From: an uncultured Clostridia bacterium
GTDB lineage: Bacteria > Bacillota > Clostridia > Oscillospirales > Oscillospiraceae
NCBI GenBank assembly: GCA_946184215.1
Contig: CAMHER010000109.1
Coordinates: 1-6,488, forward strand
DNA length: 6,488 bases
Direction of reading: 5' to 3'
Shown: piece by piece, positions 1 through 5,424 of the stretch
How positions within the stretch are numbered: the stretch's first letter is position 1
Layout of the letters: each line of letters starts with the position of its first letter
Made by a program: the position numbers and the translations under genes
Notes under the pieces: model-generated
Database searches by the model: none
Told to the model about the DNA's origin: nothing
Seen by the model: the letters and a program-made list of their open reading frames with translations, nothing else

Positions 1-131
1 AAGGTCTCGCGGCTGACGAGCACCCGCGCCCCGGCGACGGCCGTGCGCCGCGTGGGCGGCTTTTCGCCGACGTCGACCATTCTGGCGCGCCCCTCGTCGT
101 TGAAGTGTGTAAAATCAGAGCCGTTCTGCAT
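1..131 (-). CDS. moaC: Cyclic pyranopterin monophosphate synthase MoaC, N-terminal part (runs off the left edge)
   Basis: MoaC converts the MoaA product (3',8-cyclo-7,8-dihydro-GTP) into cyclic pyranopterin monophosphate, completing the first stage of molybdenum cofactor synthesis in the cytoplasm. Only the first 43 codons are in the window, starting at the ATG at 131. The translation carries the MoaC N-terminal signature: FTHF at 7-10, then GRARMVDVGEKPPTRR at 14-29 and AVAGARV after it, which matches the family pattern of an H-x-D/N-x-x-G stretch followed by MVDV and a K-x-x-T-R segment. Catalytic residues of the C-terminal part lie outside the window. The gene starts 6 bp after the moaA stop, and its GAGGGA ribosome-binding sequence overlaps that stop codon, so it is almost certainly co-transcribed and translationally coupled with moaA. 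The gene is cut by the window edge; nothing suggests that it is truncated in the genome. Confidence 0.93.
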   Translation of the reverse strand, partial: MQNGSDFTHFNDEGRARMVDVGEKPPTRRTAVAGARVLVSRET

Positions 132-137
132 CTTCCC

Positions 138-1091
138 TCACCCGCCTATCGTGTTCATATTCCGTCCGGCCTGACTGCGGTTTTGATAGGAAAGCTCGCC
201 GTGCCATTCCGGCTTTGAGAGCATCGCCGTGCGAAACTGTTCCCGCATCCCATCGCGGTCAAGACCCTTGATGGAAAACTCCGCCTTGCCGTGCAGGCAG
301 GGCTTGAGTTTGCCGTCCGCTGTCAGACGGATCCGGTTGCACGCGGCGCAGAAGTGGCTGGAAAGCGGGCTGATCAGCCCGATGCGTCCCTGGGCGCCGG
401 GCAGACGATACAGCCTGGCAACGCCGCCGTCCGGCGATTCCTTTTCCAGTTCCGGCAGGGCCTGCAGCACACGCTCGCAGGGAATGAAGGCCTCCGGGCC
501 GAAATCGCCGCTGTCATACATGGGCATCAGTTCGATAAAACGCACATCCACCGGCCAGCGGCGGGTCAGGCCGGCAAGCGGGGCGATTTCGTCATCGTTG
601 AAGCCCCCGATCAAAACAGCGTTGAGTTTGATCTTGTCATACCCTGCGTCAAGGGCCGCCTCGATGCCGTCGATCGCCTGATTCAGAGAACCGATGCGCG
701 TGATATAGCGGTATTTTTCCTCGCTGAGGGTATCGAGGCTGATGTTCAGCCGCCGCACCCCCGCTTCCCGCAGCGGACGCGCCAGCTCGGGAAGGCGTGT
801 GCCGTTGGTCGTGATGCAGACCTCCCGGATCCCCGGCACCGCGGCCGTCCGCTCGCAGATCGAGACGATGTTCTTTTTGACCAGCGGCTCACCGCCGGTG
901 ATGCGCAGCTTCGTCACCCCCAGCTCCGCCGCCGTCTCGACAGCGAGAACGATCTCTTCCTCCGTGAGCATCTCGTCGTGCTCTTTTTTGCACACGCCCT
1001 CCGCGGGCATGCAATAGCGGCAGCGCAGATTGCACAGCTCCGTCACGCTGAGGCGGAGATAGCTGATTTCTCTTCCGTATGTGTCTTTCAT
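138..1091 (-). CDS. moaA: GTP 3',8-cyclase MoaA (radical SAM)
   Basis: MoaA is a cytoplasmic radical-SAM enzyme that rearranges GTP to 3',8-cyclo-7,8-dihydro-GTP, the substrate of MoaC. The 317-residue protein has both expected iron-sulfur sites: the radical-SAM CxxxCxxC (C20, C24, C27) near the N-terminus, and the MoaA-specific second cluster C248, C251 and C265 (CxxC-x13-C) that binds GTP. The SAM-binding GGEP motif is at 66-69. The C-terminus ends in Gly-Gly (316-317), as in active MoaA proteins, where this tail reaches the active site. Length is slightly short of the usual 325-340 residues but no domain is missing. The ATG at 1091 has a GGAGG ribosome-binding site (1098-1102 on the plus strand) with a 6-nt gap, which fixes the start. 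moaC follows 6 bp downstream. Identification is firm. Confidence 0.97.
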   Translation of the reverse strand: MKDTYGREISYLRLSVTELCNLRCRYCMPAEGVCKKEHDEMLTEEEIVLAVETAAELGVTKLRITGGEPLVKKNIVSICERTAAVPGIREVCITTNGTRLPELARPLREAGVRRLNISLDTLSEEKYRYITRIGSLNQAIDGIEAALDAGYDKIKLNAVLIGGFNDDEIAPLAGLTRRWPVDVRFIELMPMYDSGDFGPEAFIPCERVLQALPELEKESPDGGVARLYRLPGAQGRIGLISPLSSHFCAACNRIRLTADGKLKPCLHGKAEFSIKGLDRDGMREQFRTAMLSKPEWHGELSYQNRSQAGRNMNTIGG

Positions 1092-1167
1092 CTCTTGCCT
1101 CCACTCTGATGGCTTTCGTCTCCCGGCGGCTTGCGCACGCCCGATACGAGGCAGCAGTTTTCCGATA
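1092..1167 (-). promoter_or_regulatory. Predicted moaA 5' leader, no recognised riboswitch
   Basis: This is the roughly 75-nt untranslated leader predicted from the promoter above. It is GC-rich, with short complementary stretches (for example GGCG and CGCC around the loop near 1125-1140) and ends in the GGAGG ribosome-binding site at 1098-1102. Many moa operons carry a Moco riboswitch here, but I cannot identify its conserved core in this leader, and it seems short for that class. It is recorded only as a leader. Confidence 0.35.
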
Positions 1168-1173
1168 TACCGT

Positions 1174-1203
1174 ATTGTAACGCTAAACGATTCCCTCCGT
1201 CAA
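1174..1203 (-). promoter_or_regulatory. Sigma-A-type promoter of moaA-moaC
   Basis: On the minus strand there is a TTGACG -35 box (1198-1203) and a TACAAT -10 box (1174-1179) separated by 18 bp, each matching five of six consensus positions. Transcription would start near 1167, leaving a leader of about 75 nt before the moaA ATG at 1091. This lets moaA-moaC be transcribed independently of cls, which lies upstream on the same strand. Boxes are seen directly; promoter activity is inferred. Confidence 0.7.
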
Positions 1204-1219
1204 GACGGTGAAAAGAGGG

Positions 1220-2818
1220 TCAAAGCAGCGGTGCGATCAGCTTCATGACCGCGCCGATCACTCGGCGCGATAGTTTTTCGTGCTTCAGCTCTTCCTCCGT
1301 AATCTCGCGCGAACAGGCAAGCGTGTTCAGGAAATCCGCCTTGATTGCGCCGATGCACGGCGTGCCGGCCAGATAGCTGCCGCACTCGAAGTGGTGATAG
1401 AGGCTGCGGTAATCCAGATTGACGCTGCCCACGACCGCCTTGCAGTCGTCGCTGACAAAGCTTTTGGCATGCAGGAAGCCCGGCGTGTATTCCCAGATCC
1501 GGACGCCGGAGGCCATCAGTGATTTGTAGTGCCGCTTGCCCAGATACCAGACCATCGGTTTATCCGGGATGCCCGGAAGAAGCAGGCGCACGTCCACGCC
1601 CCGGTCTGCGGCGAATTTCAGTGCCGATTCCAGCTCGCCGTCCAAAATCAGATACGGCGTCATGATATAAACGTAATCCTCTGCCGTGTTGAGAATATCC
1701 TCATAGACCATTTTTCCGGTGCGGTAGGCGTCCAGCGGCGAGTCGGCATAGGGGATAACAAAGCCCTGCGCCGCAGGATCGCTTTCCTCCCCCGCCGGGG
1801 CGCTGAGATAGGCAGAAGCGTCCTCCGTCTCCTTCTCGTCAAGATTCCACATCTCCAGGAACATCGACGTAAAACTGCGCGCAGCACTGCCGGAGAGCAT
1901 CACGGCACTGTCCTTCCAGTGGCCGAAGCGTGAGCGGCGGTTGATGTATTCATCGGACAGGTTCACCCCGCCGTTGAAGGCCACCTTTCCGTCTATGACC
2001 ATGATCTTACGGTGATCGCGATAGTTATACGCCGAGGTGATGAAGGGCTTGAGCCGCAGCCAGACTTTGCAGCGGATCCCGAGCTCCTCCAGCCGCCTGG
2101 GATAAAACCGGGGCATCGAACCCATTTCGCAGGTGCCGTCGTACATCACGCGCACTTCGACCCCTTCGGCGGCCTTGCGGGCCAGCACTTCCAGGATTCT
2201 GCCCCACATGGCGCCCTCCCGGATGATAAAATATTCCAGAAAGATAAAATGCTCCGCCTTCTCCAGCTGGCGCAGCATTTCCGGGAATACCTCGTCACCC
2301 AGCGGGAAATAGCGCACGGCGGTGTCCCGGTAGACGGGATCGTGCATCGTCTTGTAAAGATAACGCGCCAGCGAAGCGGATTCCGGCTGCAGCTGTCCCA
2401 GCGCTGTGAGCGCGTCCCCGTCCTGCTGCATACGGGCAAGGTTTTTTTCGTCGATATCGTGCAAACGCATTTTCACCGCACGGTTGCCGGGATCGGTCTG
2501 CATCCACAGGTACAGCAGCACACCGAAAAACGGGGCGACGACAATAAACAGCATCCAGGCCAGCTTATAAGTGGGATCCTTGCCGTCGTTGAGCATATAG
2601 ATGAGAACGACAAAAACAAACAGCGTCTGTCCGCCGACAAAGTATTTCGTCACAAGCTCGCCGAAATAGACCCACATTACAAGGGTGACGGCCGCCTGAA
2701 TCAGCAGAAACAGGATGACAAGTCCGGTGCGGCTGAAGATCATCGACAAAAAGCCGCGCTTCCAGCGGCCTTCGAGACTGATGCCGTTTTCGTCGATTTT
2801 GATTTTTTCCCTACGCAC
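1220..2818 (-). CDS. cls: Cardiolipin synthase (phospholipase D family)
   Basis: The enzyme joins two phosphatidylglycerol molecules into cardiolipin and glycerol at the cytoplasmic membrane. The 532-residue protein has hydrophobic segments at about 32-53, 62-79 and 86-107, the last within a PLDc_N-type region (KLAWMLFIVVAPFFGVLLYL). Two phospholipase-D HxKx4D motifs follow: H269, K271, D276 with the downstream GGVNLSDEY, and H450, K452, D457 with GSVNLD. Two HKD motifs plus an N-terminal membrane anchor and this length are typical of bacterial Cls rather than soluble phospholipase D or a nuclease. The start is a GTG at 2818, supported by a GGAGG ribosome-binding site 7 nt upstream. It is transcribed away from ddl, from a promoter at 2854-2882. 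I see no clear rho-independent terminator after the stop at 1220, so some read-through into moaA is possible. Which clostridial Cls paralogue this is cannot be told. Confidence 0.93.
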   Translation of the reverse strand: MRREKIKIDENGISLEGRWKRGFLSMIFSRTGLVILFLLIQAAVTLVMWVYFGELVTKYFVGGQTLFVFVVLIYMLNDGKDPTYKLAWMLFIVVAPFFGVLLYLWMQTDPGNRAVKMRLHDIDEKNLARMQQDGDALTALGQLQPESASLARYLYKTMHDPVYRDTAVRYFPLGDEVFPEMLRQLEKAEHFIFLEYFIIREGAMWGRILEVLARKAAEGVEVRVMYDGTCEMGSMPRFYPRRLEELGIRCKVWLRLKPFITSAYNYRDHRKIMVIDGKVAFNGGVNLSDEYINRRSRFGHWKDSAVMLSGSAARSFTSMFLEMWNLDEKETEDASAYLSAPAGEESDPAAQGFVIPYADSPLDAYRTGKMVYEDILNTAEDYVYIMTPYLILDGELESALKFAADRGVDVRLLLPGIPDKPMVWYLGKRHYKSLMASGVRIWEYTPGFLHAKSFVSDDCKAVVGSVNLDYRSLYHHFECGSYLAGTPCIGAIKADFLNTLACSREITEEELKHEKLSRRVIGAVMKLIAPLL

Positions 2819-2853
2819 ACGCCGCCCTCCGTTCCTGTCGGTATATATGAAAT

Positions 2854-2882
2854 AATATAACCGGAAATCCTTGAAAATTCAA
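2854..2882 (-). promoter_or_regulatory. Sigma-A-type promoter of cls
   Basis: Reading on the minus strand, TTGAAT (2877-2882) and TATATT (2854-2859) are separated by exactly 17 bp, with four and five of six consensus matches. Transcription would begin near 2847, about 28 nt before the GTG start, with the GGAGG ribosome-binding site in between. The -35 box lies inside the near-palindrome at 2868-2885. Confidence 0.65.
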
Positions 2883-2885
2883 GGA
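2868..2885. promoter_or_regulatory. 18-bp near-palindrome over the cls -35 box, possible operator
   Basis: The sequence TCCTTGAAAATTCAAGGA has two 8-bp inverted arms around a 2-bp AA centre. It contains the whole cls -35 hexamer and sits between the divergent cls and ddl genes. No T-run follows, so it is not a terminator. Its place and symmetry fit a binding site for a dimeric repressor of cls. The regulator is unknown and I recognise no named consensus. Confidence 0.4.
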
Positions 2886-2929
2886 GCAAGCAATCCCGCT
2901 CCCTTTCGTCTCAAACGGAGATTTTTTTC

Positions 2930-2958
2930 TTGTGAAATCGGCTGCAAAGTGGTATCGT
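2930..2958 (+). promoter_or_regulatory. Weak candidate promoter of ddl
   Basis: TTGTGA (2930-2935) and TATCGT (2953-2958) lie 17 bp apart, each with four of six consensus matches; a better -10 look-alike, TATACT, is at 2958-2963 but has no -35 box at normal spacing. A promoter is needed here because cls diverges, but which -10 is used cannot be decided from sequence. The leader would be about 20-25 nt. Confidence 0.35.
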
Positions 2959-2988
2959 ATACTGGTATTGAAAAGGAAGTGAAGCAAA

Positions 2989-4059
2989 TTGAAAATCGTT
3001 GTTTTAGGCGGCGGCATCTCTACCGAACGCCACGTTTCGCTGGTGACCGGAACCTCGGTATGCAAAGCGCTGCGCTCGCTTGGCCACAAGGCGATTTTTG
3101 TGGATATGTTCCTCGGTCTGGAGAATTACAGCGGCTCTCTTGAGGCCGCTTTTGACGCGCCGGACGGTTTCTGCGGCAGCGTCGCCATTGAAAAGACCGC
3201 GCCGGATCTTGCCGCCGTGCGCGCCTCCCGCGCCGATCACGGTCCCAGTCGTCTGGGAAAAAACGTGCTCGCGGTCTGTGCGCTGGCCGACTGCGTGTTT
3301 CTCGGTCTGCACGGCGCCGACGGCGAGGACGGAAAGATCCAGGCCGCCCTCGATCTGCTGGGCGTGCCCTATACCGGCTCGGACTATCTCGGCAGCGCGA
3401 TGGCCATGGACAAGGCCGTCGCCAAGCGCATTATGGACAGCTGCGGCGTGCGCACGCCCAAGTGGTGCGAGCTGCGCTATACCGAGGGCGATATTCCGCG
3501 TCTGGCTGAAGAACTCCCCGTTCCCTGCGCCGTCAAGGTGGTCAACGGCGGCTCGTCAATCGGCGTTCAGCTGCCCGATACACGCGAGGAACTGGAAAAG
3601 GCCCTGCGTGAGCTGCTCTCTTTCGGCAGCCGCGTGGTCGTGGAGGAAAAGATCGTCGGCCGCGAGCTGACGGTGCCGGTGCTGGGCGACAAGGCCCTCT
3701 GCCCCATCGAGATCGTCCCGCCCGAGGGCTCGACCTTCGACTATGTGGCGAAGTATCAGAGCGGCAGCGAGGGCGCACGGGAGATCTGCCCCGCGCCGAT
3801 TACGGAAGAAGAGCGGGCTCTTCTCGGCGACAGCGCGCTGCGCCTTCACCGGGCCTTGGGTCTGGCCGTCTATTCCCGCGCGGATTTTATCCTTGACAGG
3901 GACGGAAAAGCCTGGTGTCTTGAGGTCAACACGCTCCCCGGCATGACGCCCAACAGCCTGATTCCGAAAGCCGCCGCCGTCGAGGGGCTGAGCTACGCCG
4001 AGCTGTGCCAGCGCATAGTGGAGCTGAGTCTGGAGGCCAGAGGCATCAAAGGCGCCTGA
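2989..4059 (+). CDS. ddl: D-alanine--D-alanine ligase (ATP-grasp)
   Basis: Ddl makes the D-Ala-D-Ala dipeptide for peptidoglycan precursors in the cytoplasm, using ATP. The 356-residue protein shows the family from end to end: GGGISTERHVSL at 7-18 (E13 is the conserved substrate-binding Glu), HGADGEDG at 108-115, an ATP-grasp loop NGGSSIGV at 186-193, VEE at 218-220, AKYQSG at 254-259, and the metal site R297, D299, E312, N314 (SRADF and EVNTLPGMTP). The D299-to-E312-to-N314 spacing equals that of E. coli DdlB D257/E270/N272. The Tyr in the AKY loop favours a D-Ala:D-Ala ligase over a D-Ala:D-Lac (Van-type) ligase. The start is TTG at 2989, supported by AAGGAAGTGA (2973-2982), a nine-of-ten match to the ideal ribosome-binding site, 6 nt away. 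It is divergent from cls and 91 bp before the next gene. Confidence 0.95.
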   Translation: MKIVVLGGGISTERHVSLVTGTSVCKALRSLGHKAIFVDMFLGLENYSGSLEAAFDAPDGFCGSVAIEKTAPDLAAVRASRADHGPSRLGKNVLAVCALADCVFLGLHGADGEDGKIQAALDLLGVPYTGSDYLGSAMAMDKAVAKRIMDSCGVRTPKWCELRYTEGDIPRLAEELPVPCAVKVVNGGSSIGVQLPDTREELEKALRELLSFGSRVVVEEKIVGRELTVPVLGDKALCPIEIVPPEGSTFDYVAKYQSGSEGAREICPAPITEEERALLGDSALRLHRALGLAVYSRADFILDRDGKAWCLEVNTLPGMTPNSLIPKAAAVEGLSYAELCQRIVELSLEARGIKGA

Positions 4060-4071
4060 TTCTTTTGTTGT

Positions 4072-4085
4072 TCACAAATTTGTGA
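4072..4085. promoter_or_regulatory. Perfect 14-bp palindrome upstream of the three-gene cassette
   Basis: TCACAAATTTGTGA is a perfect inverted repeat just after the ddl stop. It lacks a following T-run, so it does not look like the ddl terminator. It lies where the -35 region of the possible cassette promoter would be, which fits an operator. The half-site order (TCACA inward to TGTGA) is opposite to the Crp/Fnr arrangement, and I cannot match it to a named regulator. Confidence 0.4.
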
Positions 4086-4095
4086 TGTATTCCCC

Positions 4096-4106
4096 CCACA
4101 TTGTGG
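4096..4106. promoter_or_regulatory. 11-bp palindrome abutting the possible -10 element
   Basis: CCACATTGTGG has 5-bp arms about one central base. It ends directly against the TAAACT element at 4107-4112. Its inner CACA/TGTG core resembles the arms of the palindrome at 4072-4085, so both could bind the same kind of protein. This is a short repeat and chance occurrence is possible. Confidence 0.3.
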
Positions 4107-4112
4107 TAAACT
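4104..4112 (+). promoter_or_regulatory. Possible extended -10 promoter of the cassette
   Basis: TGG followed by TAAACT (4107-4112) forms an extended -10 element (TG-N plus a four-of-six -10 box). No good -35 is present at 17 bp. Transcription would start near 4119, about 30 nt before the first cassette ATG. No convincing terminator separates ddl from the cassette, so read-through from ddl is an alternative or additional source of transcript. Confidence 0.3.
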
Positions 4113-4150
4113 TTTCTTAACGAAAGAATACTTATCAGGTGAGTGGCCGC

Positions 4151-4576
4151 ATGAAAGATCGCATGTCACAATTTTTATACAACGCCAGGCAGCGCGCCGC
4201 CAGCTTTATGGCGGGACGGAACGGCAACGACGGATTCAATCTCTTTCTCCTGGTCTGTGAGCTTATTCTGCTCCTTTTGGCCGCTTTACTGGGCAGCTGG
4301 CTTTACCTGCCCGCGCTGGCGTTGCTGGTGTATATCTATTTTCGCATGCTCTCACGCAATGTTTACAAGCGTCAGGATGAAAACGGACGCTATTTGCGGG
4401 CAAAATATAAGATCCAGTCGCGTCTGCGCCTGATTGCTGAGCGCTGGAAGCAGCGCCGCGACTACAAGTTTTTCGTCTGTCCGGCCTGCCATGCCACGCT
4501 GCGCGTACCCAAGGGCCGCGGCAAGATCCGCATTGTGTGCCGCAAGTGCGGCAATTCCTTCACCGGAAAGTCCTGA
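4151..4576 (+). CDS. Two-helix membrane protein with C-terminal zinc ribbon
   Basis: Function unknown. The 141-residue protein has a basic, polar N-terminus (1-29), two hydrophobic segments (about 30-48 and 51-67) making a membrane hairpin, a strongly basic stretch (about 68-107) and a zinc ribbon: C110-x2-C113 (CPAC), then LRVPKGRGKIRIVC, with C130-x2-C133. The positively charged flanks suggest that both ends, including the ribbon, are in the cytoplasm. I recall similar small zinc-ribbon membrane proteins in Clostridia, but no described role. I chose the ATG at 4151 because AGGTGAG (4137-4143) lies 7 nt upstream. A longer reading from GTG at 4139 would add four residues and has no ribosome-binding site. 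The stop overlaps the next start (TGATG), implying translational coupling to the DUF5685 gene. Confidence 0.85.
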   Translation: MKDRMSQFLYNARQRAASFMAGRNGNDGFNLFLLVCELILLLLAALLGSWLYLPALALLVYIYFRMLSRNVYKRQDENGRYLRAKYKIQSRLRLIAERWKQRRDYKFFVCPACHATLRVPKGRGKIRIVCRKCGNSFTGKS

Positions 4577-5424
4577 TGTTTGGCTATCTCACTGCCCGCA
4601 CGGATCTGCTGGACGAAGACCGCATAAAGCGTTACAAAGCCTGCTATTGCGGGCTTTGCCGCTCTTTGCGCAGCCGTCACGGCCTGTCCGCCGGTCTGAC
4701 GCTGAATTTCGACATGACGTTTCTCGTGCTGCTGCTCTCCTCTCTCTATGAACCGAAGGAGAAAAGCGGCCATGATCCCTGCCTTGTCCACCCGCTGCGT
4801 CCGCGCAGCTGGTTTTCCGACGAGTTTACCGATTACGCCGCCGATATGAACGTCGCCCTTGGCTATCTCAAGTGCCTTGACAACTGGGAGGACGACGGCA
4901 GCGTGCTCTCCGCCGCCGAGGCGGGGCTTCTCAGGCGTGCCTATAAAGAGATCAGCCTGCGCTATCCGCGCCAGTGTCTGGCCATGGAAGAGTCCCTGCG
5001 GTTCCTGTCACAGATCGAAAAGGAGAACCGGGAGGCGCCGGATGAAGCCGCCGCGGCCTTCGGCCTTCTGATGGGCGAGCTGTTCGATCTGCGCGGCGAC
5101 CGCTGGAGCGGCGATCTGCGTTTGATGGGTGAAGAGCTCGGGCGTTTTTTGTATATCATGGACGCCTGCATGGACTTGGACGCCGACACCCTGCGCGGCC
5201 GCTACAACCCTTTTCGGCGCTATTACGGTCTCGACAACGCCGCGCGCTTCCGTGAGATCCTGCAGATGTTCCTGGGCTCGTGTCTGCGCGCCTATGACCG
5301 CCTGCCGCTCGTGCAGGACAAGGATCTGCTGGACAACATTCTCTGTGCCGGCGTATGGGCGCAGTTCGACAAAAAATTTTTGACGGAACGGGAAGGATCC
5401 TCCGATGTATCAGGACCCGTATAA
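4576..5424 (+). CDS. DUF5685 family protein, possible isoprenoid-synthase-like fold
   Basis: Function unknown. The N-terminus MFGYL, followed by YKACYCGLCRSL (20-31; C23, C25, C28) and a Cys-x2-His-Pro (C69, H72, P73), is what I recognise as DUF5685, a clostridial family. The 282-residue protein looks all-helical and has no signal peptide or clear membrane span. Two Asp-rich motifs stand out: DNWEDD (102-107) and LGRFLYIMDACMDLDAD (188-204), the latter followed by RGRYNPF. These resemble the two Mg-diphosphate-binding motifs of squalene/phytoene synthases (inference; see findings). The start is the ATG at 4576 within the TGATG overlap; an in-frame ATG at 4537 would add 13 residues encoded inside the previous gene and lacks a ribosome-binding site. 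The 3' end overlaps the J-protein gene by 20 bp. This is the middle gene of a compact cassette. Confidence 0.88.
   Translation: MFGYLTARTDLLDEDRIKRYKACYCGLCRSLRSRHGLSAGLTLNFDMTFLVLLLSSLYEPKEKSGHDPCLVHPLRPRSWFSDEFTDYAADMNVALGYLKCLDNWEDDGSVLSAAEAGLLRRAYKEISLRYPRQCLAMEESLRFLSQIEKENREAPDEAAAAFGLLMGELFDLRGDRWSGDLRLMGEELGRFLYIMDACMDLDADTLRGRYNPFRRYYGLDNAARFREILQMFLGSCLRAYDRLPLVQDKDLLDNILCAGVWAQFDKKFLTEREGSSDVSGPV

Noticed and set aside
291..1109. Long plus-strand open frame of 272 codons opposite moaA
   Set aside because: It is antisense to a certain gene, has low-complexity His/Arg/Ala-rich translation with no recognisable domain, and is explained by the high GC content and codon bias of moaA.
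1200..1219. Hairpin after cls as a terminator
   Set aside because: The short CCGTC/GACGG pairing has a 2-nt loop and no T-run, and overlaps the -35 box of the moaA promoter.
2012..2860. Long plus-strand open frame of 282 codons opposite cls
   Set aside because: It is antisense to both cls domains, its translation is rich in His, Gln and Asp without a family signature, and it runs through the cls promoter; a shadow frame.
3556..3849. Minus-strand open frames inside ddl
   Set aside because: They are contained in a well-conserved ATP-grasp gene, have Arg/Ala/Pro-rich shadow composition and no independent start signals.
2989..4059. Van-type D-Ala-D-Lac ligase (glycopeptide resistance)
   Set aside because: The AKY loop Tyr typical of D-Ala-D-Ala ligases is present and there are no vanH, vanX or two-component neighbours.
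4072..4085. Crp/Fnr or Rex binding site
   Set aside because: Half-sites are in the reverse order for Crp/Fnr (TGTGA-N6-TCACA), and the TTGTGA...TCACAA spacing needed for Rex is not present.
4072..4106. Rho-independent terminator for ddl
   Set aside because: The palindromes here have almost no loop and no T-run downstream, so they fit protein-binding sites better than a terminator.
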